A stretch of DNA of 64,000 nucleotides from assembly GCF_000829395.1 (NCBI RefSeq), contig NZ_AP014680.1, positions 2,046,001 through 2,110,000 on the forward strand. Direction: 5' to 3'. This stretch comes from Paucilactobacillus hokkaidonensis JCM 18461 (GTDB lineage Bacteria > Bacillota > Bacilli > Lactobacillales > Lactobacillaceae). The notes under the pieces were generated by a model. The model saw nothing but the letters and a program-made list of their open reading frames with translations, did no database searches and had not been told where the DNA came from. Position numbers and translations under genes: made by a program. Positions 15,288 through 23,363 of this stretch are shown one piece after another (within the stretch, counting starts at the first letter, position 1; the number at the start of each line of letters is the position of its first letter).

Positions 15288-16934
15288 CTATTTTACTGGT
15301 TGTGCTTTTTGAGCTAATGTATCATGCAATACTTGTGCAATTGCACCTTTACCGGCTAACATTTGTTTGAAGTATGCTTCGACCTTGTCGCCCAAACCAA
15401 CTGCATATAGATCCATATTAAAGATTGTCTTATTGCTCAAGATTCCCTTGACAGCATCGTGAACTTCAACATTAGCATCACCTAACTTAAGTCCAGCAAC
15501 TTGTGCATGTAATTCATCAAACATTGGGTCTGGACTTGGTTCAAATGTATCACCTTTGTCATTAACAGCCATTAAATAACGTAACCATGTTGCTATTACT
15601 AATGGGATAAAGTTCAATGTCTTTGGATCACGACTAGCATCATCGACATAATGCTGAATGGTTACTCCATAACGAACACCCAATTTTTGTGATGTATCGC
15701 TGGCAATTCGTTGCGGTGTATCTGGAGTGTATGGATTAGGCAATCGTTTTGTTAATAACTCATTAATAAATTCTTGTGGATTAATTACTTTAGGATCCTT
15801 AACCACTGGCAATCCTTCAACATATCCAATTTGTTTAATCAAAGCAACTAAATCTTCGTTTTGCATTTCGTCAGCAATTGAATGGTAATCTAAAATGCTA
15901 CCATAAATAGCAAGCGCCGTATGCAATGGGTTCAAACAAGTAGTTACCTTCATCTCATCAGCATCGTTAACTGTATTACGATCAGTCATGATGACGCCAG
16001 CTTTTTCAAAGTCTGGTCGCCCGTTTGGAAAGTCATCTTCAACTACCAAATAGTGTGCCTCTTCAGTGTTAGTGAAAGCAGCAATATTGGTGTGTTTCTC
16101 TGAATGCAAGATCGTTGCATCTTCAAAGCCATCATTTTTCAAATCTGTGGCAATTGTTTCGGATGGATTTGGCGTAATCCGATCAATCATTGAAAGTGGG
16201 AAACCAACTTTATTCTTGTCTGATAAGTAATCAATAAAATCCTGTTTAACAAACCCATTAGCCAGCCATTGGTTAGCAATAGTTAAGACACTATCCTTAA
16301 GCTTGTCTCCATTTTGTGAAAAGTTATCCGTACTCATTAAAGTCAATGGAATCGCACCATTTTCAAAACGAGTCAATAAGAGGCTAACTAATAATGCCAT
16401 ATTGTTTTGTGGCTTAGCAGGTCCATTTTTGATGTCAGCTGCAACTGGTGGGAAAAATTCACCAGCACCGCTTTGTAAATGATAACCTTTTTCAGTAATT
16501 GAAAAAGAAACCACTTGTAAGCTGGACTGTTTAAAGATTTCCTTTAACCGATCAAAACTAGTTGTATCGTCACCAACTGGGCCAGCATAGATAGCGTCAG
16601 CTACTGAAGCAAACAGCTCACGATCCTGTGATCCGTCTGCTTTGGTCACTACACGAACAACCCGATTATTATATTTACCATAAATATCACTAACAACCGC
16701 ATCATCATATGTCTCGGCCACAATCACACCAGTTTTGCTCTCGCCACTTTCCAATAATCGACTAGCAATCGCTGCATGGAATGCACGAAAAAGATTACCG
16801 CCACCAAAATGAACCCAACGAGGGCTTGCCAATGTTTCTTTTTTCATTGCTGCTTGATCAAAAGTTGGTACCTTAATATTGCTACCATCAAATGCAGCTT
16901 TATTTTGTAAATAATCATCTGTAATTTTAACCAT
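15288..16934 (-). CDS. uxuB: Fructuronate reductase / mannitol dehydrogenase family protein
   Basis: A 548-aa long-chain polyol dehydrogenase. The N-terminal nucleotide-binding motif is VHFGGGNLFRAFHAA (about 42-56). The C-terminal catalytic domain has MIDRITPNPS and CLNPLHTALAIYGS, with the conserved Asn and His. UxuB reduces D-fructuronate to D-mannonate with NADH; the family also holds mannitol and arabinitol dehydrogenases. The nearby GntR regulator, glucuronate isomerase and KDG genes favour the fructuronate assignment. A cre box and a palindromic operator precede it. Confidence 0.8.
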   Translation of the reverse strand: MVKITDDYLQNKAAFDGSNIKVPTFDQAAMKKETLASPRWVHFGGGNLFRAFHAAIASRLLESGESKTGVIVAETYDDAVVSDIYGKYNNRVVRVVTKADGSQDRELFASVADAIYAGPVGDDTTSFDRLKEIFKQSSLQVVSFSITEKGYHLQSGAGEFFPPVAADIKNGPAKPQNNMALLVSLLLTRFENGAIPLTLMSTDNFSQNGDKLKDSVLTIANQWLANGFVKQDFIDYLSDKNKVGFPLSMIDRITPNPSETIATDLKNDGFEDATILHSEKHTNIAAFTNTEEAHYLVVEDDFPNGRPDFEKAGVIMTDRNTVNDADEMKVTTCLNPLHTALAIYGSILDYHSIADEMQNEDLVALIKQIGYVEGLPVVKDPKVINPQEFINELLTKRLPNPYTPDTPQRIASDTSQKLGVRYGVTIQHYVDDASRDPKTLNFIPLVIATWLRYLMAVNDKGDTFEPSPDPMFDELHAQVAGLKLGDANVEVHDAVKGILSNKTIFNMDLYAVGLGDKVEAYFKQMLAGKGAIAQVLHDTLAQKAQPVK

Positions 16935-16982
16935 GTGTGAAACTCCTTCCAGCTATTAAATAGCTTTTGAAAATTAACTGGT

Positions 16983-16992
16983 ATACTAGTAT
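16983..16992. promoter_or_regulatory. Palindromic operator ATACTAGTAT upstream of uxuB
   Basis: This perfect 10-bp palindrome also occurs in the promoter of the GntR gene (17836-17845). FadR-type GntR proteins bind short AT-rich palindromes of this kind, so autoregulation plus control of uxuB is inferred. Confidence 0.55.
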
Positions 16993-16995
16993 GCT

Positions 16996-17009
16996 TGAAT
17001 ACGCTTTCA
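16996..17009 (-). promoter_or_regulatory. cre box upstream of uxuB
   Basis: On the minus strand TGAAAGCGTATTCA matches 13 of 14 positions of the CcpA consensus. It adjoins the ATACTAGTAT operator. Confidence 0.6.
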
Positions 17010-17111
17010 GTTTATCACAAATCCACAAACTGTCAATGCTATTTTTACAAAAATGCGCTAACAACTAGCATTCCACTACCAGACACTTTCTTTATTTTCT
17101 TTTGGCTTACT

Positions 17112-17801
17112 TCATTCATTGTCATTATCAGCAAAATAATCAGGAAACTTTTCTAATAAGCTAGGTGCTTCACTTAGCATTAAGCGTAAATGAGCAGCAC
17201 TAGTAAATCGGATACTTTCTACATTTTTGTCTTTAACTGCTTGATAAATATTTTGATGCTGCTCCAATATAGTATCCCAATTTAAATTAGCAACTTCCAG
17301 TCTCAACCAACGATAACGATTTAAATGCATATTAATGGTTTGTAGCCAATCCCAAATTTGCTGACGTCCAGCACCAATGTAAAATAATTGATGGAATTCT
17401 TCATCCAAATCAAAAAATAAATTATTGTCACTATTCTTGGCAGCCTCAGTCTGACGATCCAAATTATCCTCAAGTCGGTGAAATATTTCTGGTGTAGATT
17501 TAACATCAAACTCAAGCAAAATATCAGGATCAATTTCTCGACGCAAAAACTGTGCATTTTCAGCAGATTTCATATCAATTCGAGTTACATAAGTTCCACT
17601 TTGTGGTACTACTTCAACCAATGAATAGCGTTCCAACCGAATAATGGCTTCCCTTACCGGGGTTCGACCAATCCCTAAATCCTGTGACACAATTTTTTCA
17701 GAAATTTTTTGTCCAGGAAAATAAGCTCCATGTAAAATTTCATATTTTAACCGGTTGTACGCGTCGGTTCTCATATTTAAATTATTATTTTCTTCATCCA
17801 T
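17112..17801 (-). CDS. GntR-family regulator, FadR subfamily (UxuR/ExuR-like)
   Basis: A regulator of about 229 aa. An N-terminal winged helix domain (about 10-75, ISEKIVSQDLGIGRTPVREAI with the GntR signature) is joined to an all-helical FCD effector domain (about 90-215, with FFDLDEEFHQLFY metal-type residues). FCD regulators sense sugar acids such as glucuronate, fructuronate or gluconate. It lies between uxuB and the divergent gluconokinase and shares an ATACTAGTAT palindrome with uxuB. The start is uncertain; a GTG lies 9 bases upstream. Confidence 0.88.
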   Translation of the reverse strand: MDEENNNLNMRTDAYNRLKYEILHGAYFPGQKISEKIVSQDLGIGRTPVREAIIRLERYSLVEVVPQSGTYVTRIDMKSAENAQFLRREIDPDILLEFDVKSTPEIFHRLEDNLDRQTEAAKNSDNNLFFDLDEEFHQLFYIGAGRQQIWDWLQTINMHLNRYRWLRLEVANLNWDTILEQHQNIYQAVKDKNVESIRFTSAAHLRLMLSEAPSLLEKFPDYFADNDNE

Positions 17802-17835
17802 TAAGTTCACTCACTTCACGTATTTAGCTTCTATT

Positions 17836-17845
17836 ATACTAGTAT
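17836..17845. promoter_or_regulatory. Palindromic operator ATACTAGTAT in the gntR promoter
   Basis: Same sequence as at 16983-16992, 35 bases upstream of the GntR gene, consistent with autorepression. Confidence 0.55.
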
Positions 17846-17945
17846 TTTATTTTTATACAGTTTTTCTTTCAAAATATTTAAATTTATGTATTTTAGACAA
17901 AACTGATATACTTGTTATTGACATTATATCAAAATAGTTGTTAAA

Positions 17946-17959
17946 TGAAAGCGTTAACA
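17946..17959 (+). promoter_or_regulatory. Perfect cre box upstream of gluconokinase
   Basis: TGAAAGCGTTAACA matches all 14 positions of TGWAARCGNTWNCW, 57 bases before the start codon. Carbon catabolite repression by CcpA is expected. Confidence 0.75.
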
Positions 17960-18016
17960 GCTAAATCTAATCTTTTAAATACTTTTTTGATTAACATTAT
18001 AGGAGGTAATCGTTTT

Positions 18017-19555
18017 ATGGATTACGTAGTAGGAATTGATATTGGAACTACAAGTACGAAAGCCGTTTTATATACTTTGCACGGCGATATTAAAGGTTAT
18101 TCAAACCAACTCTATCCATTACTTCAGGACAAACCTGATATGGCAGAAGAGGACCCAGATGTTATTTTCAACGCCACTGTCACAGCATTGAGTGAAGTAG
18201 TTAAAAATGCTGATGGCCGTGTTCGGGCTGTTTCGTTTTCAACCCAGCAACACAGCCTGGTTGGACTGGATGCAGATCATAAACCATTGACCAACGTTAT
18301 CACATGGGCAGATAATCGTGCCGAAAAACAAGCGACTGAATTAGGCAAGAACGGTCAAGGAATGAAAATTTACAACAAGACCGGCTTACCGATTCATCCT
18401 ATGGGCCCTGTCTATAAACTGTTATGGTTAAAACAAGATGAAACTGAGCTCTTCAATAAAACCAGTTATTGGGTTGGAATTAAAGAATATGTTTTATGGC
18501 GTTTCTTCCATCAATTAAAAGAAGAAACTGCAATGGCAGCTACAACAGGTCTAATGAACATCTTCAAAATGGACTGGGACGAAGATATTATGAAATTCGT
18601 GGGTATCAAACGCGAACAGCTCCCTGAACTAGTTGATCCAAAAGATCAATTGTCTGGCATGGATCCTAAACTAGCAGATCAAATTGGTATTCCTGCAGAC
18701 ACACCATTTGTTATGGGTGCCACTGATGGTGCCTTGGCTGAAATTGGTTTAGGTGCCATTGGTAAAGGAGAAGTTGCTGTTACCATCGGAACCTCTGGCG
18801 CAGTTAGAACGTTTATTGATAAACCACAACTTGATCCCAAGGGGCGGACTTATTGTTACCCTGTTATGGACGGCAAATGGATCGTTGGTGGACCGGTTAA
18901 TAATGGAGGCATCGTCTTCCGTTGGGTTCGTGATAATTTGTTTGGTCCAGAAAAAGAAACTGCTAGAATGCTTAATATGGATCCATACGATTTATTGACG
19001 GATATCGCTAAAAAGGTGCCTGCTGGCTCAGATGGCTTAATTTTCCACCCATTTATCGGTGGTGAACGAGCACCAATTTGGAATGGAAATGCTCGGGGCT
19101 CGTTCTTTGGATTAACTCGAAATCATACTCGTGCTCACATGGTTAGAGCGGCACTTGAAGGAGTTGTTTATAACCTCTATACCGTGCAATTGGCGCTCCA
19201 AGAAGCAGTTGGTGAACCAACTTTAATCACGGCAACTGGTGGCTTTGCCCGTTCAGCTTTATGGCGCCAAATGTTGGCTGACATCTTCGAGCATCCAGTT
19301 ACTATTCCTGAAGCATTTGAAAGTGGTTGCTTGGGTGCTATGACTGTCGCACTTATGAGCATTGGCGAAGCAGACGACATGTCAGTTGTTAAAAAATTTA
19401 TTGGTAAACAAAATACCTATCAACCAGATCCAGCAAACTTCAAGAACTACCGTGATTTACTACCAATCTATCTAAATGTTGGTCGTAAATTAGAGGGAGA
19501 ATACGATAGCATCGCTGAATATCAACGACAACATCCAAATCCAGGTAATAAATAA
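18017..19555 (+). CDS. gntK: Gluconokinase (FGGY family)
   Basis: A 512-aa FGGY kinase phosphorylating gluconate to 6-phosphogluconate. The phosphate loop VGIDIGTTSTKAV is at residues 4-16. WADNRAE, GATDGALAEIGLG (catalytic Asp) and VTIGTSGAVRTF (ATP site) follow. A longer in-frame start at 17945 exists, but AGGAGGT lies just before the ATG used here, and the longer form would run through the cre box. Its product feeds either 6-phosphogluconate dehydrogenase in this window. Divergent from the GntR regulator. No gluconate permease is adjacent. Confidence 0.9.
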   Translation: MDYVVGIDIGTTSTKAVLYTLHGDIKGYSNQLYPLLQDKPDMAEEDPDVIFNATVTALSEVVKNADGRVRAVSFSTQQHSLVGLDADHKPLTNVITWADNRAEKQATELGKNGQGMKIYNKTGLPIHPMGPVYKLLWLKQDETELFNKTSYWVGIKEYVLWRFFHQLKEETAMAATTGLMNIFKMDWDEDIMKFVGIKREQLPELVDPKDQLSGMDPKLADQIGIPADTPFVMGATDGALAEIGLGAIGKGEVAVTIGTSGAVRTFIDKPQLDPKGRTYCYPVMDGKWIVGGPVNNGGIVFRWVRDNLFGPEKETARMLNMDPYDLLTDIAKKVPAGSDGLIFHPFIGGERAPIWNGNARGSFFGLTRNHTRAHMVRAALEGVVYNLYTVQLALQEAVGEPTLITATGGFARSALWRQMLADIFEHPVTIPEAFESGCLGAMTVALMSIGEADDMSVVKKFIGKQNTYQPDPANFKNYRDLLPIYLNVGRKLEGEYDSIAEYQRQHPNPGNK

Positions 19556-19561
19556 TTTTTT

Positions 19562-19595
19562 AAGCAGATCATTAATTAATTGACCTGCTTTTTTT
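19562..19595 (+). terminator. Terminator after gntK
   Basis: AAGCAGATC / GACCTGCTT stem followed by seven T residues, immediately before the RBS of the MATE gene. Confidence 0.75.
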
Positions 19596-19609
19596 GAGGA
19601 GTACGTAAA

Positions 19610-20971
19610 ATGAAAAAAAAGGGATTAATCGATCTAACAACCGGACGTCCTTTAACACAAATAATTATTTTCGCCATTCCTTTAGTTGGCGGTACTCTTT
19701 TCCAACAACTATATAATTTCGTTGATACCTTAATTGTCGGTAGAATGATCGGTATTGATGCCCTTGCTGCTGTTGGAACCTACTACCCATTAAGTTTTTT
19801 AATTTTAGGCTTTATACAAGGCAGTTGTGTCGGCTTTAGTATTCCTTTGGCTAGGAGTATTGGTAATAAAAATGATAACGATATATACAGCTTTCTAATT
19901 AACGCAATCTGGGTTTGCATACTAATGATGATAATCATGACACCAATGATGATCCTTTTTTCGTCAAATTTGCTAGTATTATTGCATACACCCAACAATA
20001 TATTCTCAATGGCAAGTATATTTTCAATAATTTCTTTTAGTGGTATACCTGCAAATATTGCCTACAACTATTCAGCAAATGTTCTTCGCTCTTTTGGAGA
20101 CTCCAAGCATCCATTCTATTTTTTAATCATCTCGCTAGTAATCAATGTTATTTTAGATTTAATTTTAATTGGCCCTTTAAATATGGGAATTGCCGGTGCT
20201 GCTGTCGCAACTGTAATTAGTGAGGCAGTTAGTGCCATGTTAAATATTGGATGGATTTTAAAAAAATTTCATATAAAAAAATTTAGTGAAAACAGCTTCA
20301 GCCTAACTCATATTTCAGAAATTTGTTTAATTGGTATACCAATGGGTTTGGAATACTCTATTTCTGCTATTGGAGCAATCGTTATGCAAGATGCTATTAA
20401 TCAATTGGGAACAGCTTCAATCGCTGCCCAATCAGCCGGTGATAAGATTAGACAATTATTTACACTACCAATGGAAAGTGTAGGTATGGCCATGGCCACT
20501 TACACAGCACAAAATTATGGTGCCAAAAAGATTAATAGAATTAAAGAAGGAATTAAAAGTGGTCTACTTATTCAACTGGTTTATTCAATAGTGGCATTTT
20601 TCATCGTTGCCCTTTCAAAGAACAGCCTTATTTCATTGGTGTTAGGAAGAAAAGATGGTACTGTCTTTTCTAAAGCTAATGAATATTTAATAATAATAAG
20701 TTTATTTTTTATAGTGCATGGTTCATTAATGATTTTTAGAAACGTCATACAAGGGCTTGGACGTAGCCTTTATGCTATTTTCTCTGGCTTTGGGGAATTG
20801 ATCGGTCGATCCATTGGGGGCATGTTAGCCCTAACTTCTTTAGGCTACACAGCAATTTGTTACTCAAACCAGTTGGCTTGGTCTATTTCGTTAATCTATT
20901 GTTTCATTATTACGTTAATTTTATTTAAAACAGATAAATCACTAATGGTTGTTGGTAAAAAAACTAAATAA
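19610..20971 (+). CDS. MATE-family efflux transporter
   Basis: A 453-aa protein with twelve hydrophobic spans in two homologous halves, as in MATE (NorM/DinF-like) cation-coupled exporters. The start region GRPLTQIIIFAIPLVGGTLFQQLYNFVD and the following VDTLIVGRMIG are diagnostic. The second half shows AAQSAGDKIRQLFTLPMESVGMAMATYTAQNYGA. Substrate unknown; drugs, metabolites or flavins are possible. It follows gntK on the same strand beyond a terminator and ends 9 bases from the convergent GH28 gene. Confidence 0.9.
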   Translation: MKKKGLIDLTTGRPLTQIIIFAIPLVGGTLFQQLYNFVDTLIVGRMIGIDALAAVGTYYPLSFLILGFIQGSCVGFSIPLARSIGNKNDNDIYSFLINAIWVCILMMIIMTPMMILFSSNLLVLLHTPNNIFSMASIFSIISFSGIPANIAYNYSANVLRSFGDSKHPFYFLIISLVINVILDLILIGPLNMGIAGAAVATVISEAVSAMLNIGWILKKFHIKKFSENSFSLTHISEICLIGIPMGLEYSISAIGAIVMQDAINQLGTASIAAQSAGDKIRQLFTLPMESVGMAMATYTAQNYGAKKINRIKEGIKSGLLIQLVYSIVAFFIVALSKNSLISLVLGRKDGTVFSKANEYLIIISLFFIVHGSLMIFRNVIQGLGRSLYAIFSGFGELIGRSIGGMLALTSLGYTAICYSNQLAWSISLIYCFIITLILFKTDKSLMVVGKKTK

Positions 20972-20980
20972 AACTAATTG

Positions 20981-22198
20981 TTATATTTTTTTACCATTAA
21001 AAATTACTCCCTGATCATTTTTATGCTCAATATATTTTAAACTTGTGTTTATTCTATCAATTTCTAAACATGGTCTAAGATCATACACTACTTTAGATCC
21101 AACTGGCACCCTTAGATCTATATCCACATTTTCAAAGGTTATATCTTGGATGGCATTATCTACATTAGTATATAGTAAAATTCCATTTTCGGCATTGCAT
21201 TTGATGTTTTTAAACTGTATATTTTTTATCACTTGACCCGCTAAATCGGTATCTTTATTTCTGGGTAACAATGTTATAAAAATTGGTTCTCCGGATCCCC
21301 ACCATTCTTCGGTGAAATGCTTTGTTACAATATTTATATCTTCAAAAATAATATTTTTAGCACTACCTGGATCCCTTAACTGAAAGGCAAGCCCTCGATT
21401 CGAATCTTTAATTGATATTTTTTTAAAGTTACAATTTACAAAATTACCAAAACTACTGCTTCCAAATTTTATACCTGAGCTTTGACTTGTAAGCTGGCAG
21501 TTTTCAACCAATAAATTAGTACAATCTCCATATTGCTTTGTTTCTTCAGTACATTTAGAGCATATAGCATCATCCCCCGTTACAATTATGCAATTATGAA
21601 TAAACGTATTTTTACTCCTATCAATGTCAATTCCATCAGTATTTGGCATTCTTGATTCATTATAAATTTTGATATCATCAATTTCAGTATTAACACATCC
21701 AACCAAATGGATAGTCCAAAATGGTGCATCAGAAATGGTAACATTATTTATATAAATATTTTTACAATTTTCAAAGTAAATTGTCATTGGCCTCGGATAT
21801 TTATAGGACTTAAGATGAGGTGCCAATTTCTGTTCCGGAAAAATAAACTTTTGATAACTCCCAATTATTTTTCCAGCGCCCACTATTGAAATATGCGAAG
21901 AGTTTTTCGCATAAATTAGACTGCAAATTGGTGTATCATTTTTTAATAGTTCAAATGGTCCTTCCCGCTTGATATATTTGGATTCATTACCAGAGCCAAT
22001 CAAACGTGCACCTTTTTCGATACTTAAAGTTACATTATTCTCCATTACTATGCCATCAATAATATAATCCCCATTACCCGGAATTATAACAGTACCACCA
22101 CCGTTCTTAGAACATTCATTTATTGCATTTTGAATTAATTTAGTAGTACTCCCATTGAGATCCAGAAAATCCCTCTGATCTAAAATGTTAATTATCAT
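20981..22198 (-). CDS. Glycoside hydrolase family 28-like (polygalacturonase fold), cytoplasmic
   Basis: A protein of about 405 aa with a right-handed beta-helix and GH28 hallmarks. NTDGID (187-192, counted from the upstream ATG at 22201) and TGDDAI (208-213) hold the three catalytic Asp positions. The usual GHG is replaced by QSSG, and the RIK site reads RGLAF, so substrate binding probably differs from endo-polygalacturonase. No signal peptide, so it would act on imported oligosaccharides. Two adjacent ATGs follow GGGGAG; the second is better spaced. It is in line behind the lactonase and beta-glucuronidase genes. Confidence 0.78.
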   Translation of the reverse strand: MIINILDQRDFLDLNGSTTKLIQNAINECSKNGGGTVIIPGNGDYIIDGIVMENNVTLSIEKGARLIGSGNESKYIKREGPFELLKNDTPICSLIYAKNSSHISIVGAGKIIGSYQKFIFPEQKLAPHLKSYKYPRPMTIYFENCKNIYINNVTISDAPFWTIHLVGCVNTEIDDIKIYNESRMPNTDGIDIDRSKNTFIHNCIIVTGDDAICSKCTEETKQYGDCTNLLVENCQLTSQSSGIKFGSSSFGNFVNCNFKKISIKDSNRGLAFQLRDPGSAKNIIFEDINIVTKHFTEEWWGSGEPIFITLLPRNKDTDLAGQVIKNIQFKNIKCNAENGILLYTNVDNAIQDITFENVDIDLRVPVGSKVVYDLRPCLEIDRINTSLKYIEHKNDQGVIFNGKKI

Positions 22199-22235
22199 CA
22201 TGAGCTCCCCGTTTCTAATAAAATATTAATAAACT

Positions 22236-22282
22236 AATAATAGCGCTAACATTCATAATTGAACATCTGCGCTACTATTAGT
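22236..22282 (-). terminator. Hairpin between the lactonase and GH28 genes
   Basis: ACTAATAATAGCGC and GCGCTACTATTAGT form a long stem around a 20-base loop, with T-rich sequence after it on the minus strand. The left arm overlaps an imperfect cre-like box (22238-22251, 12 of 14). It may attenuate GH28 expression. Confidence 0.5.
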
Positions 22283-23320
22283 TTACTTTAGAGCAACTAT
22301 TGCTGTTGGTTCTGGAACCTTGAAATTATTATTAACCAATTCCAATAGGCCACTGGCCTTTTGCCTTTTAAATACACTTAAATTATCGGACTTTTGATTT
22401 GCCACCAATGCAAATCTATCGTCCAAACTAAACTTCAAATCTCTAGGAAAATCACCACCGCATTCAACATTTTGGATTAACTTCAAATATCCATGTTCAT
22501 GTATTTCAAAAACTGCAACCGAATTATATCCACGATTTGTTACATATAAGTTTTTAAAATCTTTTGAGATCCTAATTGCAGCTGCCCCATTATACCTATT
22601 CCACCAAGCAGGTATGGTATGTGTGATTTGAATTAGACCAAATATTCCACTTTTTTCGTCATACTTAAGTGTAGCAACATTACTACTTAGTTCTCCAACA
22701 ACATAGCTCACTTTTCTTTTTAAATCGAATCTAATATGTCTTGGGCCAAAACCCGCAGGTAGGGTAAATGTAGTTTTAAGTTCTAACCTGTTTTTATTTG
22801 AAATATCATAAATAAAAATTTTATCTAGCCCAAGATCACACACAACTACTCTACCCTCTGGTGTCAAATTAATAAAATGTGGGTGGGGCCCATCTTTTTG
22901 TTCTTTTTCTGGTCCCACCTCTCCAATATCATCAATACGATCCAATAATGTACAGCTACTCTGATTAACCCTATACATACTTAATTGATTGGCATGGTAA
23001 TTGGCAGTAAACAACCTGCGTGTATTCTTATCAAAAGAAATATATGCTCCTGAAATTGGTGCATCATGAAGATGGTACACAATTTTAGCCGGATTTTGAC
23101 TAACATCAAAAACCTTTATCCCACCGTTATTTAAAGAATACTGACTGCTATTGTCTATGCAGTAAATCAAATTATTGTTTCCCATGGCTAAATAAGTAGG
23201 ATTACCTGCGGTGCCCACTAGCTTTAACCTTGATGGTTCACCCGTATTTACATCAAAATCAAAAGAATAGATGCCTTTGCTTAGCCGCTTCGTATAAGTT
23301 CCAAGAAAAAACTTTTCCAA
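22283..23320 (-). CDS. Lactonase family protein (YbhE-type 6-phosphogluconolactonase-like)
   Basis: A 345-aa seven-bladed beta-propeller of the cytoplasmic lactonase family. Typical features are the start FFLGTYTKRLSKGIYSF, ANYHANQLSMY, DGPHPHFINLTPEG and DFPRDLKFSLDDRFALVANQ. The family hydrolyses 6-phosphogluconolactone in E. coli but other aldonolactones elsewhere. It sits between GH28 and beta-glucuronidase genes, which suggests an aldono- or uronolactone from a plant polymer. It could also serve zwf at 40 kb. Confidence 0.82.
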   Translation of the reverse strand: MEKFFLGTYTKRLSKGIYSFDFDVNTGEPSRLKLVGTAGNPTYLAMGNNNLIYCIDNSSQYSLNNGGIKVFDVSQNPAKIVYHLHDAPISGAYISFDKNTRRLFTANYHANQLSMYRVNQSSCTLLDRIDDIGEVGPEKEQKDGPHPHFINLTPEGRVVVCDLGLDKIFIYDISNKNRLELKTTFTLPAGFGPRHIRFDLKRKVSYVVGELSSNVATLKYDEKSGIFGLIQITHTIPAWWNRYNGAAAIRISKDFKNLYVTNRGYNSVAVFEIHEHGYLKLIQNVECGGDFPRDLKFSLDDRFALVANQKSDNLSVFKRQKASGLLELVNNNFKVPEPTAIVALK

Positions 23321-23363
23321 AAAATCATCACCTTAATGATATCCCATGACCTAGTTAAATTTA

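Noticed and set aside
17945-18016. Upstream start for gluconokinase
   Set aside because: The extra residues show no family likeness, would cover a perfect cre box, and lack a ribosome binding site; AGGAGGT precedes the later ATG.
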